A stretch of 64,000 nucleotides of DNA from Halorussus sp. MSC15.2 (GTDB lineage Archaea > Halobacteriota > Halobacteria > Halobacteriales > Haladaptataceae). The translations under genes were made by a program, and so were the position numbers. Location of the stretch: positions 1 through 64,000 of the forward strand of contig NZ_VSLZ01000009.1 of assembly GCF_010747475.1 (NCBI RefSeq). Reading direction: 5' to 3'. The notes below the pieces were generated by a model. The model was given only the letters and a program-made list of their open reading frames with translations, did no database searches and was not told the DNA's origin. This document shows, one piece after another, positions 1-9,588 of this stretch; position 1 is the first letter of the stretch, and the number at the start of each line of letters is the position of its first letter.

Positions 1-124
1 TAGGTGATTCGCGCCATCCCCTCGAAGTGGGCGCCCCAGTTCAATAAGAGTGATTGCGGCGCTCGGGCGTCGCCGCGAGACCGCATGCGACACGCGTTTA
101 GGGACCGCGCCCCCAATTCGGACC

Positions 125-595
125 ATGAGCAGTGAACGGGCCAACAGCGAGCGAACGAGACGCCGCCGGTCCCACCACTGGTACTGGGTGGCCGCCATCC
201 CGGCGACGTTCCTCCTGTGGCTGGCGACTCTCGGGTGGCTCGCGCTGGCCTCCTCGTGGGAGGCGTTCGGATTCGGCGGCAACACGGTCGAACTCTCCCT
301 CGTCGTGCTCGGCGTACCGTTCGTGTTCCTGACGGCCTACTTCCCGCTGGCGGTGTATCGGGACGCTGACTACGTGAACCGGACCAGCGGTAAGTGGGCA
401 CCCGAACCGATGCGGATGGCGCTGGCCGCCGGACTCGGTCTCGTCGTGATGATTCTAGTCGGCGTTCCGTCGCTGTTCTTCGGACTCCCGCCGACGTACG
501 GGGTCGTCGCGGGGTTCGTCGTCAGCGTCCCCTTCGCGGCCTACTACCTCTCGAAGCGCCGCGAACACGTCGGCATCCCCGACGTGCCGTGGTGA
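125..595 (+). CDS. Four-helix membrane protein of unknown function
   Basis: A 156-residue protein with a short basic N-terminus (RTRRRRSHH) and four hydrophobic stretches at about residues 18-42, 53-73, 96-117 and 120-141, so an integral membrane protein with both ends probably cytoplasmic. I do not recognise a family. The ATG at 125 is preferred over an upstream ATG at 50, because a TATA-like element (gtttagg, about 96-102) lies about 26 nt before it, giving a leaderless transcript. It converges tail to tail on the helicase gene with a one-base gap. Function not assigned. Confidence 0.75.
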   Translation: MSSERANSERTRRRRSHHWYWVAAIPATFLLWLATLGWLALASSWEAFGFGGNTVELSLVVLGVPFVFLTAYFPLAVYRDADYVNRTSGKWAPEPMRMALAAGLGLVVMILVGVPSLFFGLPPTYGVVAGFVVSVPFAAYYLSKRREHVGIPDVPW

Positions 596-596
596 C

Positions 597-2888
597 TCAC
601 TCCGGGAGGTCCGTCTCCGCCTCGGCGTCGAGGTAGTCGTACAGCGCCCGGTAGAGGCCCGACGACTCGCTACCGTCGGTACCCGACCCGTCTTCTCCGT
701 CGGACTCCCGCAGCGTCTCCCAGTCGCCGACCAGCGCGAGGAATCGCTCGGCGCGGGTCAGCGCGACGTTGAGTCGTCGCGGACCGTCCGGGTCGCGGCC
801 GAGGAACCCCACGTCGCCGCGGTCGTTGCTCCGGACGAACGAAACGACGATAGCCTCGCGCTCGCCGCCCTGGAAGGAGTCGATGGTGTCCACCTCGACC
901 TCCCGGTCGAGTCGCCCCCGAATCTCGTGGACCTGCCCCTCGTAGGGCGTGACGACGCCGACGTTCTCCGGGCGGACGCCGGCGTCGAGCAGTCGCTCGA
1001 CTATCGAGACGACTTCCTCGGCCTCCGCCGGGTTGGCGTACGAGTGGGAGTCGTCGGTCCGCTCTGACCCCGACACGTCCGCGCGGACGACCGCCGGGAG
1101 GCCGTCTATCGGGGTCACGTCCCGGCCGTTCCGGAGCGCGCCGTCGTAGAACCTGTCGGCCGGGAAGCGGGCGATGGTCTCGTGCATTCGGTACTGGGTG
1201 GTTAGCATCGTGCCGAGTCGATGCCCGTACACGCCGCTAGACTGCCGGTCCGACGAGTCTCGCGAACCGGACGTTCGCTCACCCCCGTCCTCGGCGTAGA
1301 GATGCTCGAACAGCGAGTGGTGGCGGTCCTCGTCGGGAGTCGTCCGGGCGTCGAACGGCGGGAGTTGGCGGTGGTCGCCCGCGAGGACCAGACGGTCTCC
1401 CTCGACGGCCGGAACGAGCGTCGAGGGGACGGTCGATTGGGTCGCCTCGTCCACGACCACGAGGTCGAAGTCGGCGTCGAGTTCGGCCGCGCTGTTGTTG
1501 GTCGTCGCCACCACGTCGGCGGTGGCCGGGTCGCCCCCGCCGTGGCGGCCGTAGTTGTCCCGGACGAACGCCTCGTCGGAGTGGTCGGCGCGGTGGCGGG
1601 CGAGGTCGAACTCGTCCTCGACCGCGGCGTAGTAGTGGAGCGACCCCTCGTCGGGGTGGCCCTCGGCGCTGGCCCCGACGAGCAGGTTGTCCACGGCCTG
1701 ATTCGAGTCGGCGCACGCGAGGACGCGCTCGCCGGTCTCGACCGCCCGGCGGACGACCTCGACCAGCGTCCGGGTCTTGCCGGTCCCCGGCGGGCCGTGG
1801 ATGCAGAAGGCGTCGTCGGCGTAGCACGCCCGGGTCGCGGCGAGTTCCTGTCGCTCGTTCAGGTCTGGGTCGGCCGGGCGCGCCCGGCGACCGGTCTCGC
1901 AGGCGAACGTGGCGTCCCGGTTGCCGGTGAGCAGGTCGCGGAGACCGGGGTCCGACCGGGCGGCCTCGACCGCGTCGGCCTCCCGGCCCGTCGGCAGGTC
2001 GTTGAGCAGGAGCGAGAGACCGAGCGAGTCGGCGGATTCGAGGGCGTCTACCGCGGCGTCGGGGGCGTCCGCGTCGTCGGCGCGGAGCACGAGGTCGATA
2101 GTGAAGTCGGCGATTCGGTCCACCGTCGCCTCGACCGGGAGGCGGTCCGGCGCGGCGCTGGGGTCGTTGCTGTGGAGGAGAACGTCGTTTCCCTCGAAGA
2201 TGCGAAAGCGGTCGGTCACGTCGCCGTGGGTGTTCTCGGCGAGGACGTGGAACCGGACGCGGTTCTCGTCGGTGCGGGAGAAGCCGCCGATGTCGGAAAT
2301 CGCGGAGTCGCCGTCGGCGGCCCGCTGGCCGGGCGTGCGGTGGCTCGCCGTCTCGCGGTTTCGCTCACGTTCGCTCTCGCGCTCCGCATCGACGAACGCC
2401 GCGAGGCGGTCGAAGTAGTCGTCGGGGTCCTCGGAGCGCTCCGGCGGTTCGCGGCTCAGCGGGTGGTCGGCGTAGTCGGGGAGGTCGTCGGGTTCGAAGC
2501 CGGGGAGCCAGAACCGGACCCGGCGGGCCAGCGGTGTGTCCGCGAAGTCGTCGGCCGAGAGGGGTTCGGGGTCGCCGTCCGCGTCGAGGGAGACGAACAC
2601 GTCGCCCCGGACCGGGTGGTCCTCGTAGACCACGTACTCGTCGGTGAGCGCGGCCGAGTCCGGTTCGTGGAGGGGGACGCAGAGCCAGTCGTCGCGGTCG
2701 GAATGGGCGAGGAATCGGGCGCGGTTCGGGAGGACGGAGACGAGTTCCTCGATAGGGAGCGAGTCGTCGGCACTCGGCGCGTCGGCGTCCGGTCCGCCGG
2801 GGCGTGCGAGGCCCTCGTCGTCGGGGCGCACGTGACGGGCGTCGCCGGGGTCGAACTGGCGGACGGCGTACTCGAACAAGAGAGTCAC
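597..2888 (-). CDS. Superfamily 1 DNA/RNA helicase (Upf1/Dna2-like AAA domain)
   Basis: A 763-residue ATP-dependent helicase of the SF1B type. The C-terminal half has Walker A GPPGTGKT near residue 364, a DEAT Walker B box near 478, motif III AGDHRQLPPF, motif V DSFQGGEREAIVVSF and motif VI NVALTRAERF. The first 340 residues have no recognised domain and include a charged linker (about 160-200); in relatives this part often binds nucleic acid. The order of motifs is that of the AAA_11/AAA_12 pair of Upf1, Dna2 and Sen1 proteins. Haloarchaea carry such proteins as Dna2 homologues, but without a visible nuclease domain I call only the helicase. It is transcribed alone. Confidence 0.88.
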   Translation of the reverse strand: MTLLFEYAVRQFDPGDARHVRPDDEGLARPGGPDADAPSADDSLPIEELVSVLPNRARFLAHSDRDDWLCVPLHEPDSAALTDEYVVYEDHPVRGDVFVSLDADGDPEPLSADDFADTPLARRVRFWLPGFEPDDLPDYADHPLSREPPERSEDPDDYFDRLAAFVDAERESERERNRETASHRTPGQRAADGDSAISDIGGFSRTDENRVRFHVLAENTHGDVTDRFRIFEGNDVLLHSNDPSAAPDRLPVEATVDRIADFTIDLVLRADDADAPDAAVDALESADSLGLSLLLNDLPTGREADAVEAARSDPGLRDLLTGNRDATFACETGRRARPADPDLNERQELAATRACYADDAFCIHGPPGTGKTRTLVEVVRRAVETGERVLACADSNQAVDNLLVGASAEGHPDEGSLHYYAAVEDEFDLARHRADHSDEAFVRDNYGRHGGGDPATADVVATTNNSAAELDADFDLVVVDEATQSTVPSTLVPAVEGDRLVLAGDHRQLPPFDARTTPDEDRHHSLFEHLYAEDGGERTSGSRDSSDRQSSGVYGHRLGTMLTTQYRMHETIARFPADRFYDGALRNGRDVTPIDGLPAVVRADVSGSERTDDSHSYANPAEAEEVVSIVERLLDAGVRPENVGVVTPYEGQVHEIRGRLDREVEVDTIDSFQGGEREAIVVSFVRSNDRGDVGFLGRDPDGPRRLNVALTRAERFLALVGDWETLRESDGEDGSGTDGSESSGLYRALYDYLDAEAETDLPE

Positions 2889-3007
2889 GGGTGGAACCGT
2901 TAGGAGAGCGAGGCGTAAAGCCTGATTGGGGGTGTCGAGGTGGAAACCGGAATCGCGTCCGCGAGGAGAACGAACAGGGTTTCAACCTCCGGCGCGGACG
3001 CTCACAC

Positions 3008-4168
3008 ATGAGCAAACACGGGACCGAGATACGCCTCGCCACGCGGGGGTCGGACCTCGCGCTCCGGCAGGCGGCCGAGGTGAAGGCCGCGCTGGAGGAC
3101 CGGCGATTCGACGTGGAACTGGTGGAGGTCGAGACGACGGGCGACGAGATTCGGGACGAACTCATCCACCGCCTCGGCAAGACCGGGGCGTTCGTCCGGA
3201 GTCTGGACGAGAAGGTGCTGTCGGGGGAACTCGACGGCGCGATTCACTCGATGAAGGACATGCCGACCGACAGCCCCGAGGAACTGGTGGTCGCCGCCAT
3301 CCCCGAACGCGCCAGCGCGAACGACGTGCTGATAACCCCGGACGGGACGGAACTGGACGAGCTCCCCGAGGGCGCGACTGTCGGCACCTCCAGCCTCCGA
3401 CGGAAGGCCCAGTTGCTGAACTACCGCGACGACCTGAACGTCGAACCCCTCCGCGGGAACGTGGACACCCGCGCCGAGAAACTGCTCGCGCCCGCACTCC
3501 AGCGCGAACACGAGGAGCGAACGCAGGCCGAGAAGGAGAAGCAGTCGGACAAGGCGATGGCCCAGAAGGGCCACAAGAAGGAGTACGAGGGCGAGTTCGA
3601 CCGGACCGTCGAAGAGTGGTTCAACGACCTCGCCGAGGTCGAGCGCCGGGCGTTAGAGCGGGAGGTCGAGACCGAGTACGACGCCATCGTCCTCGCGCAG
3701 GCCGGACTCGAACGGAGCGGTCTGGCCCACCACCTCGACTACGTCGAGTTGCCCAGCAGTCAGTTCGTCCCCGCACCCGGACAGGGTGCGCTCGCGCTGA
3801 CCGCGCTCGACAGCGAACTCGCGGGCGACGTGAACACCGTCCTCGACCACCCCAGAACGCGGGTCGAGACCACCGTCGAGCGAACCATCCTCGCCGAGTT
3901 GGGCGGCGGATGCGTCGCGCCCATCGGTGTTCACGGCCTGATTCAGGGCGAGAACGTCCACGTGGACGTACAGGTGTTCTCGCAGGATGGCACGGAGGTC
4001 ATCGAGGCCAGTCGGGACGTACCGGTCGAGAACCACGTCTCGGCCGCCAAGGAGTTCGCGGCCGACCTCGCCGAGCAGGGTGCCGACGACCTCATCGAGG
4101 CCGCGAAGGCCGACGACGAGGAACGAGAGAGCAAGCGGGGTGAGTCCGTCCATCAGGAGGACGAGTGA
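3008..4168 (+). CDS. hemC: Hydroxymethylbilane synthase (porphobilinogen deaminase)
   Basis: Condenses four porphobilinogens to hydroxymethylbilane in tetrapyrrole synthesis (haem, sirohaem, cobamides); cytoplasmic. The N-terminus has the family start (IRLATRGSDLALRQA), the substrate segment MKDMPTD, and the dipyrromethane-cofactor cysteine in GGGCVAPIG at residue 302. The 386-residue length exceeds the usual 300-320 because of a Lys/Glu-rich insertion at about residues 167-225, just before YDAIVLAQAGL. The ATG at 3008 begins the conserved sequence; upstream in-frame codons do not look coding. It is followed by hemD with a one-base gap, so the two form an operon for consecutive steps. Confidence 0.96.
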   Translation: MSKHGTEIRLATRGSDLALRQAAEVKAALEDRRFDVELVEVETTGDEIRDELIHRLGKTGAFVRSLDEKVLSGELDGAIHSMKDMPTDSPEELVVAAIPERASANDVLITPDGTELDELPEGATVGTSSLRRKAQLLNYRDDLNVEPLRGNVDTRAEKLLAPALQREHEERTQAEKEKQSDKAMAQKGHKKEYEGEFDRTVEEWFNDLAEVERRALEREVETEYDAIVLAQAGLERSGLAHHLDYVELPSSQFVPAPGQGALALTALDSELAGDVNTVLDHPRTRVETTVERTILAELGGGCVAPIGVHGLIQGENVHVDVQVFSQDGTEVIEASRDVPVENHVSAAKEFAADLAEQGADDLIEAAKADDEERESKRGESVHQEDE

Positions 4169-4169
4169 G

Positions 4170-4913
4170 ATGAGTCGAGACGTGCGAGTCGCCGTCTTCC
4201 GACCCGACGACGAACGACTCGCCGAGGCCGAGCAACTGCTGGACTCGCTCGGTGCCGAGACCGTCGCCGACCCGATGCTGGAAGTCCGACCGACGGGCGA
4301 GACGCCGCGAGACGGGGCGTACGTCGTCCTGACGAGCAAGACCGGCGTGGAGTTGGCCGCGGAGGCCGGGTGGGACCCCGACGGCGCGACGGTCTGCGCC
4401 ATCGGCGAGAGTACGGCCGAGGCGCTCCGCGACGCGGGATACGACGTGGACGTCGTGCCCGAGGAGTTCTCCTCGGCCGGACTGGTCGAAGCCCTCGAAG
4501 ACGAGGTCGAGGGCGAACGCGTCGAAGTCGCCCGGAGCGACCACGGGAGCGACGTGCTGACGGACGGCCTCGCCGACGCGGGGGCCGACGTAAACGAAAC
4601 TACGCTATATCAATTGGTGCGTCCCGAGGGGTCCGGCGAGTCGGCCGCCCTCGCGGCGGCGGGGGACCTCGACGCCGCCGTCTTCACCTCGTCGCTGACG
4701 GTGGGCCACTTCTTGGAGGCGGCCGAGGAGCGCGACGTCCGGGAGAAGGCAATCGCGGGTCTGAACGACGCCGTGGTCGGCGCTATCGGCGACCCGACCC
4801 GCGAGATGGCCGAGTCCGAGGGCATCGAGGTGGACGTGGTGCCCGAAGTCGCGGACTTCGAGGCGTTGGCCTGCGAGGTCGTGGAGACGGCCGCGCCGAC
4901 GTATCACGAGTGA
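4170..4913 (+). CDS. hemD: Uroporphyrinogen-III synthase
   Basis: Cyclises hydroxymethylbilane with inversion of ring D to give uroporphyrinogen III, the step after HemC. The 247 residues show the weakly conserved two-lobe HemD fold: VAVFRPDDE at the start, YVVLTSKTGVELAAEA, AIGESTAEALRDAGY, and FTSSLTVGHFLEAA in the second lobe. The ATG at 4170 lies one base after the hemC stop, and a strong Shine-Dalgarno (aggagga, about 4155-4161) inside the end of hemC supports this start, as expected for an internal cistron. Confidence 0.93.
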   Translation: MSRDVRVAVFRPDDERLAEAEQLLDSLGAETVADPMLEVRPTGETPRDGAYVVLTSKTGVELAAEAGWDPDGATVCAIGESTAEALRDAGYDVDVVPEEFSSAGLVEALEDEVEGERVEVARSDHGSDVLTDGLADAGADVNETTLYQLVRPEGSGESAALAAAGDLDAAVFTSSLTVGHFLEAAEERDVREKAIAGLNDAVVGAIGDPTREMAESEGIEVDVVPEVADFEALACEVVETAAPTYHE

Positions 4914-5026
4914 CCGCGACGCCGGTAGCTATCTTCTCGCTCTCGGTCGAATTCCCGGACGGAACGCGGTTTCTGTCCGTCCCGCCGAGCGAATTTTCCG
5001 ACGCGAACCCGAACGGCCCGACGAGC

Positions 5027-5701
5027 GTGACGGACCCGATACGCCGCTGTCCGGACCACGGTTTCGTGACCGCACCTGCCAGCGGTGACCCGGACTGTCC
5101 GGAGTGCGGCGCGGACGTCGAGCGAGTGCTCCCGGGCGAGCGCAGACGCCGCCTCTCGAAGTTCGTCAGCGGCGCGCTCCGCCACTTCCCCGACGAGGCC
5201 GGTCTCGAACTGGACGACAGCGGGTGGGCCGACTACGCCGCCCTCGAAGACGCGGTGGTTAGCAAGTACGAGTGGGCCGACCCGCAACTCCTCGCCGCGG
5301 TGGTCGCCACCGACCCCAAGGGCCGATTCGAGCGCGAAGGGGGTCGGATTCGCGCGGCGTACGGTCACTCGGTGGACGTGACGCTGGGAGCGAGTGAAAA
5401 CGACGCCGAGAACGAGATTCCCGACCGACTCTACCACGGTACCGACCCGGACAATCTGGACTCGATTCACGCGGAGGGGTTACACTCCATGAACCGGCAG
5501 GAGGTTCACCTTTCGGGGACGCCCGCCGAGGCCCGTGAGGTGGGACGTCGGCACACCTCGAGTCCGGTCGTCCTCGAAATCGACGCGTCCGAGATGGTCG
5601 CGGACGGCCACCGAATCTCGAAGCGCGGCGCGGAGACGTACACCGCCGACGAGGTACCGCCGGAGTATTTGGACGTTCGAGAGCAGGAGGAGAGGGACTG
5701 A
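5027..5701 (+). CDS. kptA: RNA 2'-phosphotransferase (Tpt1/KptA)
   Basis: KptA-family enzymes move an internal 2'-phosphate of RNA to NAD+, giving ADP-ribose 1'',2''-cyclic phosphate. The 224-residue protein has an N-terminal zinc-ribbon-like part (CPDHG and CPECG), then the family core RRLSKFVSGALRHFP, ATDPKGRFE, RAAYGHSV, LYHGT and EVHLSGTPAEA. The GTG at 5027 is chosen because conserved sequence begins there (VTDPIRRCPDHG) and an AT-rich element (aatttt, about 4992) lies some 30 nt upstream. Archaeal tRNA splicing leaves no 2'-phosphate, so the physiological substrate in this group is unclear. Confidence 0.9.
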   Translation: MTDPIRRCPDHGFVTAPASGDPDCPECGADVERVLPGERRRRLSKFVSGALRHFPDEAGLELDDSGWADYAALEDAVVSKYEWADPQLLAAVVATDPKGRFEREGGRIRAAYGHSVDVTLGASENDAENEIPDRLYHGTDPDNLDSIHAEGLHSMNRQEVHLSGTPAEAREVGRRHTSSPVVLEIDASEMVADGHRISKRGAETYTADEVPPEYLDVREQEERD

Positions 5702-5738
5702 GACGGACGGGAGGACTCCGAAGCGGGAGACGCAGAAC

Positions 5739-5746
5739 TTTATAAG
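5739..5746 (+). promoter_or_regulatory. TATA box of the DHH exonuclease gene
   Basis: The octamer tttataag stands in GC-rich DNA 28 nt (centre) before the ATG at 5771, the standard haloarchaeal spacing for a transcript that starts at or within a few bases of the start codon. Confidence 0.7.
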
Positions 5747-5770
5747 TAATAACGACTTACCTTGCTCCGA

Positions 5771-7203
5771 ATGGCTTCCGCTGGTCCAGTTCCCGCTCTC
5801 GCAGAGCGCGCCGCCGCGTGCGCCGACCGCTTGCGAGACGCCGACGAGGTGTTGCTCGCGTCCCACATCGACGCCGACGGACTGACGAGTGCGGCGATAG
5901 CGTCGCGGGCGCTCGAACGCGCGGGCGTCCCGTTCGAGACCGTCTTCAGCAAGCAGTTGGACGCCGACGAAATCGCGTCCATCGCGGCGACCGACTACGA
6001 GACGGTGCTGTTCACCGACTTCGGGAGCGGCCAGTTGGACCTCATCGCCGACCACGAGCGGGCGGGCGAGTTCACCCCGGTTATCGCCGACCACCACCAA
6101 CCGGCAGAGGCGGACACCGAGTTCCACCTGAATCCGCTGTTGTTCGACATCGACGGCTCCTCGGAACTCTCAGGCGCGGGTGCGGCGTACGTCCTCGCGC
6201 GCGCGTTGGAACCAAACGGGACCGACAACCGCGACTTGGCGGCGCTCGCGGTGGTCGCGCAGTCGGCGACATGCAGACGACCGACGGTGAACTCGTCGGG
6301 GCGAACCAGTCCATCGTCTCCGAAGGCGTCGAGGCGGGCGTCGTGGAGACGGCGACCGACCTGACGCTGTACGGCAAACAGACGCGGCCACTGCCGAAAC
6401 TGCTCGAATACGCCAGCGACGCGTACATCCCCGGCATCACGAACGACGAGAGCGGCGCGCTCCGGTTTCTCGACGGTCTCGACGTGGACCTGAAAAACGA
6501 GGACGGCGAGTGGCGGTGCTGGGTGGACCTGAACGAGGACGAACGCAGTACGGTCTCGAACGCGCTCCTCCAGCGCGCCGTGTCGAGGGGCGTCAGTTCC
6601 GACCGAATCGAGGGACTCGTCGGGACGAGCTACGTCCTCACCGCCGAACCCGAGGGCACCGAACTCCGGGACGTGAGCGAGTTCTCCACCCTCCTGAACG
6701 CGACGGCGCGCTACGAACGTGCCGACGTGGGGCTGGCGGTCTGCCTCGGCAACCGCGACGGGGCGCTCGACTGCGCGCAGAACCTGCTCGCCAACCACCG
6801 GCGGAACCTCTCGGAGGGTCTCCGGTTCGTCGAGCGCGAGGGCGTCACCCGCGAGGAGCACATCCAGTGGTTCCACGCCGGAGACGAAATCCGCGAGACC
6901 ATCGTCGGTATCGTCGCCGGGATGGCGGTCGGGTCGGACGGCATCGAGCGCGGGACGCCCATCGTCGCCTTCGCCGAGAAGACCGACGACGGAGAGGTGA
7001 CGGAGGTGAAGGTCTCGGCACGCGCCACGCCATCGCTCACGCGCCGCGGTCTCGACCTCTCGGTGGTGATGCGCGAGGCGTCGCAGGCGGTCGGCGGCGA
7101 CGGCGGCGGTCACAACGTCGCCGCGGGCGCGACGGTGCCGAAGGGCACCGAGGAGGAGTTCGTCGAGCGCGCCGACGAACTCGTGGGCGAGCAGTTAGGA
7201 TAG
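5771..7203 (+). pseudogene. DHH-family exonuclease (RecJ-like), reading frame broken by a one-base deletion
   Basis: Encodes a single-stranded-DNA exonuclease-like phosphoesterase. The first part has the DHH domain motifs HIDADG (residues 32-37), FTDFGSG and ADHH (106-109). The last part has the DHHA1 motif GGDGGGH. The frame changes at about 6256: the text gtggtcgcgcag gives ALAVVAQSAT, while restoring one G gives ALAVVGAVGDMQ, after which the second frame is open and conserved to 7203. Repaired, the product would be 477 residues. Both halves keep normal codon use, so either a sequencing error or a very recent mutation is likely. Haloarchaea carry several RecJ-type paralogues. Confidence 0.88.
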
Positions 7204-7741
7204 CCGACGGCGAGACAGAACGGGACACACGTATTTTCGAGCGGTTACGGTCGATAGCACCGCCGTTCCGCGGGCCTGTGAGTTCGAAGTGACGGATTGA
7301 GCGTCTCTGTCCGCCAAATTCGGCGACCGCGTCGAGGTTCCTCTGGCAGCTATCGTCGAGCGAGGGGACAGAATTAATATCGCGGTATTTGATTTATGAG
7401 AGTGGTGGTGCCGATTTACCCCGACTTACCGAATTACGTGACGAGACGGAAGATAGCTAACCGGAACAGCCACCTCACGCTCGGCGAGTCATCCGAGTCA
7501 GTAGGCGCGTACCGAAATTCACTCAGTCGAGTCGGACGGTCAGGCGTACGTCGGGGAAACCATCGGTGCCGGCGGGAAGGAAGGTCCCGAAGCGACGGGA
7601 GTTCTCAGTACTAGATGGGAGAACGTGGACTGGTCCGGAGTTGTATTCTACTGTTGTCCTCGCGCACGCGCGACCGTTACTCACGGGCCACCGCGACGCG
7701 GCATCGCCCGACTTTTATCCGCGCTCGTCCAATTCCGGCAC
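7204..7741. other. Intergenic region without a supported gene
   Basis: It contains an AT-rich patch near 7370-7400 and a 72-codon open frame at 7396-7614 whose product is basic and Ser/Arg-rich, unlike haloarchaeal proteins, so I do not call it. The right end holds the promoter of the DUF5783 gene. Nothing else is seen. Confidence 0.5.
7712..7719 (+). promoter_or_regulatory. TATA box of the DUF5783 gene
   Basis: cttttatc lies about 27 nt before the ATG at 7742, fitting a leaderless transcript. Confidence 0.65.
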
Positions 7742-8074
7742 ATGAGCGACTTCGACCCCGAGAAGTTCGAGGACAAGTACGTCCACTACTTCAACGAACT
7801 CCAGAAGGCGTACAAGAACGCGTTCAACCGACTCAACGAACGGTACGACTCCGAACTCATTCACGCCATCGACCAGCAGATTCTGAACGAGTCCGAACCC
7901 TTCTACGAGGGTGACGGCGAGTTCCGCGTCGAACTCCCGGAGAACCCGACCGAGCGCGTGCAGGCCATCGTAGTGGACGACGAGAAACTCGAAGAGATGC
8001 TCGATATCTACGTCGAAGAAATCGAGACGGAACTTCGTCGCGTGTTCGGTTTCGAGTCCGAGAGCGAGGCGTAG
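7742..8074 (+). CDS. DUF5783 family haloarchaeal protein
   Basis: A 110-residue acidic, mostly helical protein (FDPEKFEDKYVHYFNELQKAYKNAFNRLNERYDS at the start). It resembles the DUF5783 family, which is restricted to haloarchaea and has no known function. It has no signal peptide or membrane segment, so it is cytoplasmic. A well-placed TATA box supports the ATG at 7742. It is monocistronic: the gap upstream is over 500 nt, and a T-rich stretch (ggtttttcag, about 8102) follows the stop. Confidence 0.85.
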   Translation: MSDFDPEKFEDKYVHYFNELQKAYKNAFNRLNERYDSELIHAIDQQILNESEPFYEGDGEFRVELPENPTERVQAIVVDDEKLEEMLDIYVEEIETELRRVFGFESESEA

Positions 8075-8660
8075 TTCAGATTCAGCCAACGCGGATACGG
8101 CGGTTTTTCAGCGGTATTCCGACGTTCCTCTGTGTGGGCCACGTAAGGGGACTGAGCCGGGGTTGGTCGCTATAAATTACCTATCGCTATATTCAATACC
8201 GGCTTGAGTCTCGACTTCGACCGATACGCAGCGAGAATCCGACGAGTGTAGCCGAGTTCGAAGCCATCGAGGCGGCGGGTCGGTTCTCCTCCGTGCGAGG
8301 ATTAGGGACACACGGGCGCGGGGAGACGGTGAACTGTGTATAGAGCGTTTCAGTCGAAGCGTAGCTCTCCAGGACGATTACCACGTGACCCCTCGCTCGG
8401 GAGAAGCGGTTTCAGAGCATCCAATCACGATTCCTATCCGGACAACGAGTTCCGGGGGCGACCGCGGGTGTCCATCGAGTAGAGGCGACCTGAGCAGGTT
8501 CGACGTGAGGCCGGATTCGAGATTCGTTCAGTGAATATCGATTTACGGTTAATATATCCTATTCGTCTTTAGTTATCAATTCCCGACAGTGTTTAAACGA
8601 ATGTGTTTATTAATCTAAGATACAGTTATTACACCACCATCCAATTCACAAGTCGAAGCA
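8075..8660. other. Long AT-rich intergenic region
   Basis: It holds a T-run near 8103-8107 that may terminate the preceding gene and several AT-rich patches (8168-8200, 8530-8640). A 63-codon frame on the minus strand (8193-8384) looks random. The last 100 bases are strongly AT-rich and include the promoter of the Tat-exported protein (gttatta, about 8625). No gene or RNA is seen. Confidence 0.5.
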
Positions 8661-9467
8661 ATGGTTGAAAAAGAAAACCGCGTAAATAGAAGTCGTCGTA
8701 GTGCGATAAAATCTCTCGGTGCTGCAGCGGTCGGTCTCTCTACCGCTCCGATGTTGGGCAGCGCAAAACCGGGCGACGAGGAGATTTACGAGCGAGCGTA
8801 CCGAATCCTCGAAAAGACCGGAAGTCACGAAAAGTTCAATCAGTACATGAAGAAGAAGGGGCTTTTCGTCTCCACCGTCCAGAACACGTACACGGTCCCC
8901 CGCCCGTCTACCTCCGATGGGGAAGTCGGAACGCAGTACTTGGACAAGGCGGACTTGAACACTGGTCTCACCTTGACGGCCTACTCCAGTACGGACACCA
9001 AGTACACCGCGACGATTTCGTGGGATTGGTCCCGACAAGACGCCGACGACTGGGGCGAACCGCCGAAGGACCTTGTCGGATTCTTCTGGCGAGACAACGA
9101 GTGGTACGTACAGGGTTCGGAGTACGACTACATCGACAAACACGTCTCGTTCCACTCCAGCAAGAACGACGGTGACGAAGGAATGGTCTTCGACTTCAAC
9201 GATTCGAAGGGTGACGGTGGCGACCGGCACTGGGCCTCCATCGAAGCGCGGTACGACGCCGAGAACGTCGACTCGGAAAAGAGACAGATATTCGGAAAGT
9301 ACGTTCACACGTACGATTCGTTCTCGTATCCCGAGGTTTCGGTCGGTCTCCCGAAGGGTATCGACATCACGTCTCCGAGTGACGTCGACGGGAAAACGTG
9401 GACGTCCGAGGAGACCGAGGACGACGAGCGTCTCGTCGTTTCACCCGACAATATGGTGGTCACGTAA
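8661..9467 (+). CDS. Tat-exported protein of unknown function
   Basis: A 268-residue protein with a twin-arginine-like leader (NRSRRSAIKSLGAAAVGLSTAP, residues 8-29) and probable cleavage near residue 35 (GSAK). The mature part has many Tyr, Trp and Thr residues in short beta-like segments (YTATISWDW, DLVGFFWRDNEWYV, RHWASIEARYDA), suggesting a secreted beta-rich domain. No lipobox or C-terminal anchor is visible, so release to the medium is possible. I do not recognise a family. Codons are slightly more AT-rich than in neighbours, and it stands alone after a long AT-rich gap. Confidence 0.7.
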   Translation: MVEKENRVNRSRRSAIKSLGAAAVGLSTAPMLGSAKPGDEEIYERAYRILEKTGSHEKFNQYMKKKGLFVSTVQNTYTVPRPSTSDGEVGTQYLDKADLNTGLTLTAYSSTDTKYTATISWDWSRQDADDWGEPPKDLVGFFWRDNEWYVQGSEYDYIDKHVSFHSSKNDGDEGMVFDFNDSKGDGGDRHWASIEARYDAENVDSEKRQIFGKYVHTYDSFSYPEVSVGLPKGIDITSPSDVDGKTWTSEETEDDERLVVSPDNMVVT

Positions 9468-9588
9468 TCAGGTGCTCGGACAGTCGAACGCGGCTAGTCG
9501 AACAGCCATGTAGGTATCCGTTTTCGAGTCGGCGGTCGGGTTGAAGAAGGGAACCGACGACGGCGAACTACCGGAATGCGGAGTCCGA

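Noticed and set aside
1-45. Possible end of an upstream gene (frame ending in a stop at 43-45)
   Set aside because: Only about 14 codons are visible and none is recognisable.
1221-2903. 560-codon open frame antisense to the SF1 helicase gene
   Set aside because: It mirrors the helicase gene in GC-rich DNA; the helicase frame has all catalytic motifs and this one has none.
4572-4620. AT-rich spot inside hemD (aacgaaactacgctatatcaattgg)
   Set aside because: It is in frame and codes for normal HemD sequence (NETTLYQLV); not a promoter for an independent gene.
7396-7614. 72-codon ORF in the gap after the DHH gene
   Set aside because: The product is basic and Ser/Arg-rich, and the nearby AT-rich element is too close to the ATG for a leaderless start.
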